From positions 1 to 64,000 of the forward strand of contig NZ_WPNZ01000030.1 of assembly GCF_009755605.1 (NCBI RefSeq): DNA of 64,000 nucleotides. Direction: 5' to 3'. Positions 23,639 to 32,212 of the stretch are shown here, piece by piece. The first letter of the stretch is position 1. The number at the start of each line of letters is the position of its first letter. The notes under the pieces were generated by a model. The model was not told the DNA's origin. It saw nothing but the letters and a program-made list of their open reading frames with translations, and did no database searches. The stretch comes from Streptomyces typhae (GTDB lineage: Bacteria; Actinomycetota; Actinomycetes; Streptomycetales; Streptomycetaceae). Both the position numbers and the translations under genes were made by a program.

Positions 23639-24268
23639 TCAGTCACCCGCGTACCGCTGCTCGTGCCACGGGTCGCCCCGGTGGTGATAGCCGTTCTGCT
23701 CCCAGAAGCCCGGTTCGTAGTGGTCCAGGAGTGTGAGCCCGGCGATCCATTTGGCGCTCTTCCAGAAGTACAGGTGCGGGACGACCAGGCGGGCGGGGCC
23801 GCCGTGCTCGGGGGGCAGCGGCGCGCCGTCGTACTCCCAGGCGATCCACGCCCTGCCGCCGGTCACGTCGGCGAGGGGCAGGCCCGCGGTGTAGCCGGTG
23901 TGGGAGTACGCGACGACGTGCGTGGCCGCGGCCGCGGGACCGGCGGCGCCGAGGAACGCGTCCAGGCTCACCCCGCCGAAGCGCACCCCGAACTTGGACC
24001 AGCTCGTCACGCAGTGGATGTCGCCCCGGTACTCGGACGCGGGCAGCGCGTGCGCCTCGTCCCAGGTCCAGGTGCGCGGGCGCGCCACGAGACCGTCGAC
24101 GCGGAAGGTCCAGTCGGCGGCGGTCAGGCGCGGTGTGACCTCGGCGGACAGGACGGGCCAGCCGTCGCGGGCGTCGTACTGCCCCGGGGGCAGCCGCGGG
24201 TCGCGGTCGGCGGCGCGGGCGCGGCCGGTGAAGCCGCGGGTGGGTTCGGTACCGGCGTCGGGGGTCAT
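23639..24268 (-). CDS. sulfite-oxidase-like molybdopterin-dependent oxidoreductase
   Basis: 209 residues from ATG 24268, which overlaps the stop of the amidohydrolase gene (ATGA). It has the sulfite oxidase molybdopterin domain with molybdenum-ligating Cys86 in YRGDIHCVTSWSKFGVRFGG, and HLYFWKSAKWIAGL and FWEQNGYHHRGDPW as the MsrP/YedY-type end. There is no Tat signal, so it should be cytosolic. It is followed by an FNR-type reductase gene eleven bases away. The substrate is unknown; the pairing suggests a reductase rather than an oxidase. Confidence 0.92.
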   Translation of the reverse strand: MTPDAGTEPTRGFTGRARAADRDPRLPPGQYDARDGWPVLSAEVTPRLTAADWTFRVDGLVARPRTWTWDEAHALPASEYRGDIHCVTSWSKFGVRFGGVSLDAFLGAAGPAAAATHVVAYSHTGYTAGLPLADVTGGRAWIAWEYDGAPLPPEHGGPARLVVPHLYFWKSAKWIAGLTLLDHYEPGFWEQNGYHHRGDPWHEQRYAGD

Positions 24269-25665
24269 GCGCGCACCTCGTCGGACGGTCGTGCCGCGGA
24301 GTCGGACGGTCGTGCCGCGGAGTCGGACGGTCGTGTCGTGGCCGCGCGGGGGCGCGGCACCGGGACGGCCTCCGCCGCCGTGCGCAGGTCGTCGACGACC
24401 TGGCGTTCGTCGAGGGTGAGGAGGGTGCGGTCGCGCATGAGGAGGCGGCCGTCGACGACGGTGTCGCGGACGTCGGCGGCGGTGGCGGCGTAGGCGAGCG
24501 TGGACCAGGGGTCGTGCCGGGGCGCCAGGTGCGGCCGGCCGGTGTCCAGGACGATCAGGTCGGCGCGCTTGCCGGGCTCCAGGGACCCCAGCTGGTCGGC
24601 GAGCCCGAGCGCCCGCGCCGACTCCACGGTCGCCATGCGTACGGCCTGCTCGGCGCCCACCGCGGTCGGGTCCCCGCCCGCTTTGTGGACGAGCGCGGCC
24701 AGGCGCAGGGCGCCCAGCAGGTCGAGGGTGTTGGAGCTGACGGCGCCGTCGGTGCCGAGGCCGACGGTGACACCGGCCGCGGCCAGGTCGGGGACGCGGG
24801 CGATGCCGCAGCCCAGCTTGAGGTTGGACACCGGGCAGTGGGCGACAGCGGTGCCGGTGCGGGCGAGCGCGGCGATCTCGGCGTCGGACAGGTCGACGGC
24901 GTGCGCGAGCAGTGTGTCCGGGCCGAGGACGCCGAGGGAGTCGAGGAGTTCCACCGGACGCATGCCGTGCAGTTCGGTGACGGTGGCCACTTCGGTGGCG
25001 TTCTCGGCGGCGTGCAGATGCAGGAGGGCGCCGTGGGCGCGGGCCAGGTCGGCGATCGCGGTGAGCTGGGCGGGCGCCAGGGTGTACGCGGAGTGGGCGA
25101 AGACGACGGGCCTGGTGCCCGGGGCGGGGGAGTGGGCGGCCAGGTGGGCCTTGGCCCACCCGAGGCGGTCGGCGTAGGGGCGGCCGTCCGGGGGGCCCGG
25201 TACGTCCATGAAGGTCGGCCCGGTCAGCAGCCGCCATCCGGCCGCCCGCGCCACTTCCTCGGCGGCTTCGTGGAACCAGTACATGTCGAGGGCGGCCGTC
25301 ACCCCGGCGCGCACCGACTCCGCGACGGCCGCCCGGGTGCCGGTCGCGACGGTCTCCGCGGAGAGCAGCGCGGCCTCGCGCGGGATGACGCGTTCCAGGA
25401 AGCCCTGGAGGGTGACGTCGTCGGCCGAGCCGCGCAGCAGGGTCATCGCCAGGTGCGTGTGGGTGTTGATCAGACCGGGCAGCACCAGGCAGCCGCGCGC
25501 GTCGATCTCCTCGGCCGGCGTGTACGCGGCGCGCAGCCGGGCGGCGGGGCCCACCTCGACGATCTCGCCCGCGCGCACCGCGACGGCGCCGTCGGGCACG
25601 ACCGTGCCTGCCGCGTCGACGGTGAGGACGTCGCCGCCGTGGACGAGGAGGTCGATGGAAGTCAT
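24265..25665 (-). CDS. amidohydrolase, MtaD/8-oxoguanine deaminase-like
   Basis: 466 residues. Metal-binding HxH in PGLINTHTHLAMTLLRG (His69, His71), HLHAAENATEV, GVLGPDTLLAHAVDLSD (His) and GLGTDGAVSSNTLDLL (Asp) give the full TIM-barrel amidohydrolase set. It is closest in pattern to S-adenosylhomocysteine/methylthioadenosine deaminases and related aminohydrolases of nucleosides or triazines. The C-terminus carries three heptad repeats (RPSDSAA) from a 21-bp DNA repeat. It lies 94 bases downstream of a nucleoside phosphorylase, which supports a purine/nucleoside salvage or breakdown role. Confidence 0.88.
   Translation of the reverse strand: MTSIDLLVHGGDVLTVDAAGTVVPDGAVAVRAGEIVEVGPAARLRAAYTPAEEIDARGCLVLPGLINTHTHLAMTLLRGSADDVTLQGFLERVIPREAALLSAETVATGTRAAVAESVRAGVTAALDMYWFHEAAEEVARAAGWRLLTGPTFMDVPGPPDGRPYADRLGWAKAHLAAHSPAPGTRPVVFAHSAYTLAPAQLTAIADLARAHGALLHLHAAENATEVATVTELHGMRPVELLDSLGVLGPDTLLAHAVDLSDAEIAALARTGTAVAHCPVSNLKLGCGIARVPDLAAAGVTVGLGTDGAVSSNTLDLLGALRLAALVHKAGGDPTAVGAEQAVRMATVESARALGLADQLGSLEPGKRADLIVLDTGRPHLAPRHDPWSTLAYAATAADVRDTVVDGRLLMRDRTLLTLDERQVVDDLRTAAEAVPVPRPRAATTRPSDSAARPSDSAARPSDEVRA
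24280..24342. repeat. three 21-bp repeats at the 3' end of the amidohydrolase gene
   Basis: GTCGGACGGTCGTGCCGCGG plus A occurs at 24280-24300 and 24301-24321, with a diverged copy at 24322-24342. It is in frame and adds a repeated heptapeptide to the C-terminus. Confidence 0.92.
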
Positions 25666-25679
25666 GCGGTCCGTTCCCT

Positions 25680-25752
25680 GCGTGTGCGTGTGCGTGTGCG
25701 TGTGCTTGGGCGGTTGCGGTTGTGAGTGCGGGTGCGGGTGCGGGGCGATGGG
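25680..25752. repeat. GTGTGC-rich simple repeat
   Basis: Four GTGTGC-type units followed by GGGTGC units fill the gap between the phosphorylase stop and the amidohydrolase start. It is the leader of the amidohydrolase gene, and slippage here could alter its expression. Confidence 0.85.
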
Positions 25753-25759
25753 GGTGCGG

Positions 25760-26611
25760 TCACCGGTCCTGGGTGTCCGGCGGGGTGTCCGGTGTCGCCC
25801 GCGGTGCGGGGATGGTCGGTACGGGTTCTGTCCGCGCGGGCAGCCCGGCGTCCTCGGCGGCCAGCAGGCGCAGCGCCTCCAAGGTTATCCGGGCGGCCCG
25901 GGTGACCCCCGCGGCGACCACGGAGCGGTGCGGGTCGTAGCCGCCCGTGGCCTCCTTGTCGACGAGGTCGTCGGCGTTGGCCCCGTCGACGACGAGGGCG
26001 CCGCCCGCGATCAGACCGTGCGTCGAGGCGAACACGTACAGCGCCGACAGCTCCATCTCGATGGCGGCGATCCCGGCCCGCTCGTACGCGGCGGCCGGCA
26101 GCGGCAGGAAGCCGGGCTGGAAGGCCGCCCGGGTCCACACCACCCCGCGGTGGTGGGGCGCCCGCGCCTCCCGGGCCGCGCGTTGCAGCGCGAGCACCGC
26201 CTCGGGCGCGGCGAAGGCCGGGTACTCGGCCGGGATCAGCTGCTGCGTCACGCCGTCGTCGCGGACCGCCGCGTCCGCGACCACCAGGTCGCCGTCCCCG
26301 ATGCCCGGCCGGATCGCGCCCGCCGTGCCGAGCCGGATGAGATGCGTCACACCGGCCTCCGCGAGCTCCTGGAAGAGGCAGAGCGCGCCGGGGGCGCCCA
26401 CGCCGTGCGACGACACGACCACGGGCAGGTCGTGCCAGATGCCCGTGAACGTGCGGTACTCGCGGTGGTACGAGACCTCCTTCGCGTCGGTCAGGAGGTC
26501 GGCGACCGCCGCGGCGCGGGACGGGTCGCCCACGACCACCGCGTGGGCGGGGAGGCCTGCGCGGGGGATGCCCGAGATGGGCAGGGGCTCTTGGGCCGGG
26601 GGGTTTGTCAT
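25760..26611 (-). CDS. nucleoside phosphorylase (uridine phosphorylase-like)
   Basis: 283 residues from ATG 26611 (CAGGAGCCCGC upstream); the frame is open further but unlike the family. PNP/UDP-1 motifs: VVVGDPSRAAAVADLL, HGVGAPGALCLFQELAEAGV, HLIRLGTAGAI and AAIEMELSALYVFAS. It cleaves nucleosides with phosphate to base plus ribose 1-phosphate in the cytosol. The nucleobase preference cannot be fixed. It is the first gene of the minus-strand enzyme group. A proline/alanine-rich tail (about 270-283) is dispensable-looking. Confidence 0.88.
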   Translation of the reverse strand: MTNPPAQEPLPISGIPRAGLPAHAVVVGDPSRAAAVADLLTDAKEVSYHREYRTFTGIWHDLPVVVSSHGVGAPGALCLFQELAEAGVTHLIRLGTAGAIRPGIGDGDLVVADAAVRDDGVTQQLIPAEYPAFAAPEAVLALQRAAREARAPHHRGVVWTRAAFQPGFLPLPAAAYERAGIAAIEMELSALYVFASTHGLIAGGALVVDGANADDLVDKEATGGYDPHRSVVAAGVTRAARITLEALRLLAAEDAGLPARTEPVPTIPAPRATPDTPPDTQDR

Positions 26612-26718
26612 GCGGGCTCCTGGTCGGGGCGGGTGGGTGGTCCTCGCGGGGGCGCCCCAGTCCCGCCCCTTCACCGATCCTGGGGCTCCGCCCCAGACCC
26701 CGTATCGGCGCTTCGCGC

Positions 26719-26818
26719 CTCGTCCTCAATCGCCGGACGGGCTGGATACTTCGCCGGTGCGGCGATTTCTTCCGGTGCGGCGAAGATCTTTCAGCCCGTC
26801 CGGCGTTTGAGGACGAGC
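26719..26818. repeat. inverted pair of the Streptomyces intergenic repeat
   Basis: CTCGTCCTCAATCGCCGGAC plus GGGCTGG (26719-26745) faces CAGCCCGTCCGGCGTTTGAG plus GACGAG (26793-26818) around about 47 bases. The right arm recurs after metH (37208-37233). I recall this element as frequent between Streptomyces genes. It can fold as a long hairpin and probably ends transcripts here. Confidence 0.85.
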
Positions 26819-26907
26819 GCGAAGCGCGATAAGGCTGGGGTCCAGGGGGCGCAGCGCCCCTGGTTACGGGAAGGGGCGGGACTGGGGCGCCGCAGCGGAT
26901 CGTAGCC

Positions 26908-27972
26908 TCACTCGGCCTCCCACAGCGTGGACCCCGCCTCCCTCCGCACCACAGGTGCGATCTCCTCCGCGAACCGCTCCAGCGTCTCGATCTGCTCGCC
27001 CCGCGAGAGCCCGAACCCGTCCACGGTGATGGACTGGAGGTCGTGCCGGTAGGCCTGGTGGTAGCCGAGGATCTTGTCGATGATCTGCTGGGGGGAGCCG
27101 ATGAGCTGGGGCCCGTCGGCGATGGCGTCCTCGATGGTGCGGAAGGGGGTGTTGTAGCCCGCCTTGCCTTCGAGGTCGGGGCGGAAGGTCTGGCGGACCT
27201 TGGCCTCGTACAGCTCCCGGTAACGGCTCACGGCCTGCTCCGCGGTGTCCGCGATGAGCAGCCCGCCGGACCCCGCAGCCACATGGGCGCGCGCCGGATC
27301 GTGGCCGTGCGCCTCGAACCGCTCGCGGTAGTGGGCGACCAGCTTCGCGTACGCCTCGCGCGGCTGGATGGCGTTGGCGGTGAACAGCGGGTCGCCGTGC
27401 AGGGCGGCGAGTTCGGTGGAGTTGAGGGAGGTCGCCGAGCCGTGCCAGACGCGTGGCGGCCCCGCGTACGGCCGGGGCACCGTCGTCACGCCCTTCAGGG
27501 CAGGCCGGAACTCGCCCTGCCAGTCGACGTCCTCCTCGCGCCACAGCCGTCGCAGGAGTTCGTACTTCTCCTTCTGGAGGTCCCACTGGCGTGCCTCGTC
27601 GAGCCCGAACAGGTCGAAGTGGCCGGCCTCGGCGCCCTTGCCCACGACGAGTTCGACGCGGCCCCGCGAGAGCTGGTCGAGCGTCGCGTAGTCCTCGGCG
27701 ACCCGTACCGGATCGAGGATCGCGACGACGGTCACGCCGGTCAGGAGCCGGATGCGGGAGGTGCGGGCCGCGAGCGCGCCGAGGACGACCGTCGGGCTCG
27801 ACGAGAGGAACGCGCCCGCGTGCCGCTCGCCCACCGCGTACGCGTCGTAGCCGAGCCGTTCCGCCTCCACGCCGACTTCGACGACCTCCTCGAACCGGTC
27901 GGCGGCGGAGGGGAGTGCACCGGTCAGCGGATGAGGGGAGTGCGAAATGAGGGACAGCACTTGAAACTTCAT
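26908..27972 (-). CDS. LLM-class flavin-dependent oxidoreductase
   Basis: 354 residues. Bacterial luciferase-like barrel: DAYAVGERHAGAFLSSSPTV, IRLLTGVTVVAILDPVRVAE, RGRVELVVGKGAEAGHFDLF. The GERH and KG(A)E patterns match the LLM subgroup that uses FMN, usually with an NAD(P)H flavin reductase. It starts at ATG 27972 and stands alone, with the intergenic repeat behind it and the 34-base glp palindrome ahead. The substrate is unknown. Confidence 0.87.
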   Translation of the reverse strand: MKFQVLSLISHSPHPLTGALPSAADRFEEVVEVGVEAERLGYDAYAVGERHAGAFLSSSPTVVLGALAARTSRIRLLTGVTVVAILDPVRVAEDYATLDQLSRGRVELVVGKGAEAGHFDLFGLDEARQWDLQKEKYELLRRLWREEDVDWQGEFRPALKGVTTVPRPYAGPPRVWHGSATSLNSTELAALHGDPLFTANAIQPREAYAKLVAHYRERFEAHGHDPARAHVAAGSGGLLIADTAEQAVSRYRELYEAKVRQTFRPDLEGKAGYNTPFRTIEDAIADGPQLIGSPQQIIDKILGYHQAYRHDLQSITVDGFGLSRGEQIETLERFAEEIAPVVRREAGSTLWEAE

Positions 27973-28040
27973 GCTTCAAATGTGCGCGTCGAACGTTGCG
28001 GCGGTGTGGCGGCGGCGTGGCGCGTGCTCGGGGAGACACG

Positions 28041-28094
28041 CGTAAGGGGCGGTCACAGCGTAAGGAGCGGTCACAGCGTAAGGGGCGGCCTCAA
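28041..28094. repeat. three 18-bp tandem repeats before the glp terminator
   Basis: CGTAAGGGGCGGTCACAG (28041-28058), CGTAAGGAGCGGTCACAG (28059-28076) and CGTAAGGGGCGGCCTCAA (28077-28094). The third unit is the left arm of the terminator palindrome, so the array seems to have grown from it. Confidence 0.92.
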
Positions 28095-28111
28095 TTGAGG
28101 CCGCCCCTTAC
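28078..28111. terminator. terminator of the glycerol operon (34-bp perfect palindrome)
   Basis: GTAAGGGGCGGCCTCAA and its exact complement, no loop. It follows glpD on the minus strand by 39 bases. Confidence 0.88.
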
Positions 28112-28150
28112 ACATGCCAGAGGGTGCACACGCCGGTCGGGCGACGGGCG

Positions 28151-29779
28151 TCAGGCCTTCTTGCCCAGCAGGTCCTCGACCTTGCCGCGGATCTCGTCCG
28201 TGGCGAGACCGCGGATCGTCAGCGTCGTCCGGCGGCGCAGCACGTCGTCGGCCGTCTCGGCCCACTCGTTGTCGCGCGCGTACACGACCTGCGCCCAGAT
28301 CTCCGGGGCGTCGGGGTGGACGCGCTCGGCGAGCTCCGGGTTCTCGTTGGCGAGGCGGGCGATGTCGAAGGACAGCGAGCCGTAGTGCGTGGCCAGGTGG
28401 CGCGCGGTGTCGGGCGCCATGCGCGGGCCGGGGGCCGGGCCGTCGACGAGGAGCCGGTGGGCGACCGCGCGCGGGTTGGCGATGCCGGGCAGCGGCAGCT
28501 TCTTCGGCAGCTCCGAGATCGGCACGAAGTCCTCGTCGGCCCCGCCCAGCGGGTGGCCCGGCAGGGACTCCAGCTTCTTCATGACCGTGCGGCCGATGTG
28601 GCGGAACGTCGTCCACTTGCCGCCCGCGATCGACAGCATGCCGCCGCGGCCCTCGGTGACGACCGTCTCGCGCTTGGCCTTGGAGGTGTCGCCGGGACCG
28701 CCGGGCAGCACCCGCAGACCCGCGAAGGAGTACGTGATCAGATCGCGGGAGAGCTGCTGGTCGCGGATGGAGAACGCGGCCTCGTCCAGGATCTGCGCGG
28801 TGTCGGCCTCGGTGACGCGCACGTCGGCGGGGTCGCCCTCGTACTCCTCGTCGGTCGTGCCGAGCAGCAGCATGTCCTCCCAGGGCAGGGCGAACGTGAT
28901 GCGGTACTTGTCTATCGGCGTGGCGAGCGCGGCCTTCCAGGGGGCGGTGCGCCTGAGGACCAGGTGCGCGCCCTTGGAGAGGCGGATGGAGGGTGCCGCG
29001 TCCGGGTTCTCCATCTTGCGCAGGTGGTCGACCCAGGGGCCGGTCGCGTTCAGGACCAGGCGGGCGTCCACACCGAACTCGGTGCCGTCCACACGGTCCT
29101 TGAGGTCGGCGCCTGTGACCCGGCCGCCGGTGAAGCGCAGGCCGGTGACCTCGGCGTGGTTGAGGACGGCGGCGCCGGCCTCGGCGGCGGCGCGGACCGT
29201 CATCAGGGCCATGCGCGCGTCGTTCATCTGGTCGTCGCCGTACACGGCCACGGCCTTCAGGTTGTCGGTGCGCAGCTCCGGCACGTCCTGCGCGGCCTTG
29301 GCGGGCGAGAGCAGGTGGCCGACGCCGTCGCCGAACGCGGAGAGCGCGCTGTAGGCGAAGACGCCCGCGCCGAGCTTCGCGGCGCCGTGCGGGCCGCCCT
29401 TGTAGACCGGCAGGTAGAAGGTGAGCGGGTTGGCGAGGTGCGGTGCCACCTGACGGGACACCGCACGCCGCTCGAAGTGGTTCTCCGCGACCAGCTTCAC
29501 GGCGCCGGTCTGCAGGTAGCGCAGGCCGCCGTGGAGAAGCTTGGAGGAGGCGGAGGAGGTGGCGCCGGCGAAGTCGCCGGCGTCCACCAGGGCCACCCTG
29601 AGACCCGACTGCGCGGCGTGCCAGGCGGTGGAGATGCCCAGGATTCCGCCACCGATCACCAGGAGGTCGTAGGACGCCTTGGAAAGACGGTCCCGGGTCT
29701 CGGCGCGGCTCGGCGCGCTGCCGGCGGCCGGGGGCGTACCGAGGGCCGGGAAGGCGGGACCGCTCTGCAGGGTGGTCAT
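28151..29779 (-). CDS. glpD: glycerol-3-phosphate dehydrogenase (FAD, aerobic)
   Basis: 542 residues from ATG 29779 (GAGGAGTTAAGC upstream). It oxidises glycerol 3-phosphate to dihydroxyacetone phosphate and feeds electrons to quinones at the membrane. The N-terminal FAD site is visible (YDLLVIGGGILGISTAWHAA, then SSASSKLLHGGLRYLQTG), as is the C-terminal DAO_C domain. It is the third gene of gylCAB (glpF-glpK-glpD) under GylR; the glpK stop lies 47 bases before it. I see no frame damage. Confidence 0.95.
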   Translation of the reverse strand: MTTLQSGPAFPALGTPPAAGSAPSRAETRDRLSKASYDLLVIGGGILGISTAWHAAQSGLRVALVDAGDFAGATSSASSKLLHGGLRYLQTGAVKLVAENHFERRAVSRQVAPHLANPLTFYLPVYKGGPHGAAKLGAGVFAYSALSAFGDGVGHLLSPAKAAQDVPELRTDNLKAVAVYGDDQMNDARMALMTVRAAAEAGAAVLNHAEVTGLRFTGGRVTGADLKDRVDGTEFGVDARLVLNATGPWVDHLRKMENPDAAPSIRLSKGAHLVLRRTAPWKAALATPIDKYRITFALPWEDMLLLGTTDEEYEGDPADVRVTEADTAQILDEAAFSIRDQQLSRDLITYSFAGLRVLPGGPGDTSKAKRETVVTEGRGGMLSIAGGKWTTFRHIGRTVMKKLESLPGHPLGGADEDFVPISELPKKLPLPGIANPRAVAHRLLVDGPAPGPRMAPDTARHLATHYGSLSFDIARLANENPELAERVHPDAPEIWAQVVYARDNEWAETADDVLRRRTTLTIRGLATDEIRGKVEDLLGKKA

Positions 29780-29826
29780 GGTTGCTTAACTCCTCATCGG
29801 CTGAGCTGAGTGCGGTTCAGCTCTCG

Positions 29827-31383
29827 TCAGCTCTCGTCTTCGAGCCAGCCCATGGTCCGCTCGACGGCCTTGAGCCAGTTCTTGTACTCACGGTCGCGGA
29901 TGTCCGCGTCCATGCGGGGGGTCCACTCCGCGGCCCGGCGCCAGTTGGCGCGCAGGTCGTCGGTGGAGGACCAGAAGCCGACGGCGAGGCCGGCGGCGTA
30001 GGCGGCGCCGAGGCAGGTCGTCTCGGCGACCATGGGGCGCACCACCGGCGCGTCCAGGAAGTCCGAGATGGTCTGCATCAGCAGGTTGTTGGAGGTCATG
30101 CCGCCGTCGACCTTGAGGGCCGCGAGCTCGACGCCGGAGTCCTTCGTCATGGCGTCGGTGATCTCGCGGGTCTGCCAGGCGGTGGCCTCCAGGACGGCGC
30201 GCGCGATGTGCGCCTTGGTGACGTACCGGGTCAGTCCCGCGATCACACCGCGGGCGTCGGAGCGCCAGTACGGGGCGAACAGACCGGAGAACGCCGGTAC
30301 GAAATACGCGCCGCCGTTGTCCTCGACCGAGGACGCGAGGGTCTCGATCTCGGCGGCGGAGTTGATCAGGCCCATCTGGTCGCGCATCCACTGCACCAGC
30401 GAACCGGTGACGGCGATGGAGCCCTCCAGGGCGTAGACCGGCTTCTGGTCGCCGATCTGGTAGCCCACGGTGGTGAGCAGGCCCGAGTAGGAGTTGATGG
30501 CCTTCTCACCGGTGTTCATCAGCATGAACGTGCCGGTGCCGTACGTGGACTTGGCCTCGCCCTCCTCGAAACAGGTCTGGCCGAACAGGGCCGCCTGCTG
30601 GTCGCCGAGGGCGGAGGCGACCGGGATGCCGCCGAGCAGGTCGCCCAGCTTGCCGCCGGTGACCTCGCCGTAGACCTCGGCGGAGGAGCGGATCTCGGGG
30701 AGCATCGGCATCGGCACGCCGATGGACTCGGCGATGCGCGCGTCCCACTTCATGGTGTGCAGGTTCATCAGCATGGTGCGGGAGGCGTTGGTGACGTCGG
30801 TGACGTGCTTGCCGCCGTTCACACCGCCCGTGAGGTTCCAGATGACCCAGGAGTCCATGGTGCCGAAGAGGATGTCGCCGGCGTCGGCGCGCTCCCGCAG
30901 CCCCTCGACGTTGTCGAGCAGCCAGCGGGCCTTCGGGCCCGCGAAGTAGGAGGCGAGGGGCAGACCCGTCTCACGGCGGAAGCGGTCCTGGCCGACGTTG
31001 CGGCCGAGTTCCTTGCAGAGGCCGTCGGTGCGGGTGTCCTGCCACACGATGGCGTTGTGCACCGGCTCACCCGTGGTCCTGTCCCACAGCAGCGTGGTCT
31101 CGCGCTGGTTGGTGATGCCGATGGCCTTGATGTCGTCGCGGGTGATGCCGGCCTTGGAGATGGCTCCGGCGACGACTTCCTCGACGTTGTTCCAGATCTC
31201 GGTGGCGTCGTGCTCGACCCAGCCCGGCTTCGGGAAGATCTGCTCGTGCTCCTTCTGGTCGACGGAGACGATGCGGCCGTCCCGGTCGAAGACGATGCAG
31301 CGGCTGGACGTGGTGCCCTGGTCGATGGCCGCGATGAAGGGGCCGTCGTGCGAAGGAGTGCCTGCGGTGTGCGCGTCGGTCAC
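29827..31383 (-). CDS. glpK: glycerol kinase
   Basis: 518 residues from GTG 31383 (AGGAGCACACC upstream); the frame is open further. FGGY-family ATP-dependent kinase making glycerol 3-phosphate. Signatures: AAIDQGTTSSRCIVFDRDG at the N-terminus, ALGDQQAALFGQTCFEEGE (FGGY-like core) and LKVDGGMTSNNLLMQ near the end. Follows glpF by 43 bases and precedes glpD by 47 bases. It corresponds to gylA of S. coelicolor. Its expression is glycerol-inducible through GylR there. Confidence 0.95.
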   Translation of the reverse strand: MTDAHTAGTPSHDGPFIAAIDQGTTSSRCIVFDRDGRIVSVDQKEHEQIFPKPGWVEHDATEIWNNVEEVVAGAISKAGITRDDIKAIGITNQRETTLLWDRTTGEPVHNAIVWQDTRTDGLCKELGRNVGQDRFRRETGLPLASYFAGPKARWLLDNVEGLRERADAGDILFGTMDSWVIWNLTGGVNGGKHVTDVTNASRTMLMNLHTMKWDARIAESIGVPMPMLPEIRSSAEVYGEVTGGKLGDLLGGIPVASALGDQQAALFGQTCFEEGEAKSTYGTGTFMLMNTGEKAINSYSGLLTTVGYQIGDQKPVYALEGSIAVTGSLVQWMRDQMGLINSAAEIETLASSVEDNGGAYFVPAFSGLFAPYWRSDARGVIAGLTRYVTKAHIARAVLEATAWQTREITDAMTKDSGVELAALKVDGGMTSNNLLMQTISDFLDAPVVRPMVAETTCLGAAYAAGLAVGFWSSTDDLRANWRRAAEWTPRMDADIRDREYKNWLKAVERTMGWLEDES

Positions 31384-31426
31384 GGTGTGCTCCTGGGGTA
31401 CGTGGTGGTGGGGTCGGCGGGTTCGC

Positions 31427-32212
31427 TCAGAACAGCTTGAAGATGCATGCGGCGAGAGCGCCGCCGAGCAGCGGACCCACGACGGGAATCCACGCGTACG
31501 ACCAGTCCGAACCACCCTTGTTGGGGAGCGGGAGCAGGGCGTGCACGATGCGGGGTCCCAGGTCGCGGACCGGGTTGATGGCGTAGCCCGTGGGGCCGCC
31601 GAGCGAGAGGCCGATGCCCACCACGACGAGCGCGGTGATCAGGGCACCGAGGGTGCCGAGGCCGTTGCCGCCGTCGTTGAGACCCTGCGTGAGGATCGCG
31701 AGGACGAGCACGGTGGTGGCGATGATCTCGGTGACGAGGTTCTGCGCGATGTTACGGATCTCGGGACCGGTGGAGAAGATGCCGAGCACGGGGCCTGCCT
31801 TCGGCGCCGCCTTCTGGTCGACCAGGCCGTCCTCGACGGGCTGGGCCGCGAGCACCTCGGGGTCGGTGAGGTGGGCCTGGAACTGGCCGTAGTACGTGGC
31901 CCACACCAGGACCGCACCGATCATGGCGCCGAGGAGCTGCGATGCGAGGTAGACCGGAACGTCGCTCCACTTGGTGCCGCCGTCGACCGCGAGACCGATG
32001 GTGACCGCCGGGTTCAGATGGGCGCCCGAAACACCGCCGGCCAGATAGGCGCCGGTCAGGACCGCGAAGCCCCACCCGAAGGTGATGGCGAGCCAGCCCG
32101 CGTCCTTGGCCTTCGAGCGCTTGAGCGTGACGGCGGCGCACACGCCACCGCCGAGCAGGATGAGCACGGCGGTACCGATGGTCTCGCCGATGAAGATGTC
32201 GGAGCTGGACAC
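31427..32212 (-). CDS. glpF: glycerol uptake facilitator (aquaglyceroporin)
   Basis: 261 residues from GTG 32212 (AAAGGAG upstream). Major intrinsic protein with six membrane helices; the two NPA boxes appear as SGAHLNPAVTIGLAV and GYAINPVRDLGPR (NPV-type second box, also found in Streptomyces GlpF). It passively admits glycerol for GlpK to trap by phosphorylation. It is the first gene of the operon, with a 346-base leader that carries a GylR-like site and an inverted repeat. Confidence 0.94.
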   Translation of the reverse strand: MSSSDIFIGETIGTAVLILLGGGVCAAVTLKRSKAKDAGWLAITFGWGFAVLTGAYLAGGVSGAHLNPAVTIGLAVDGGTKWSDVPVYLASQLLGAMIGAVLVWATYYGQFQAHLTDPEVLAAQPVEDGLVDQKAAPKAGPVLGIFSTGPEIRNIAQNLVTEIIATTVLVLAILTQGLNDGGNGLGTLGALITALVVVGIGLSLGGPTGYAINPVRDLGPRIVHALLPLPNKGGSDWSYAWIPVVGPLLGGALAACIFKLF

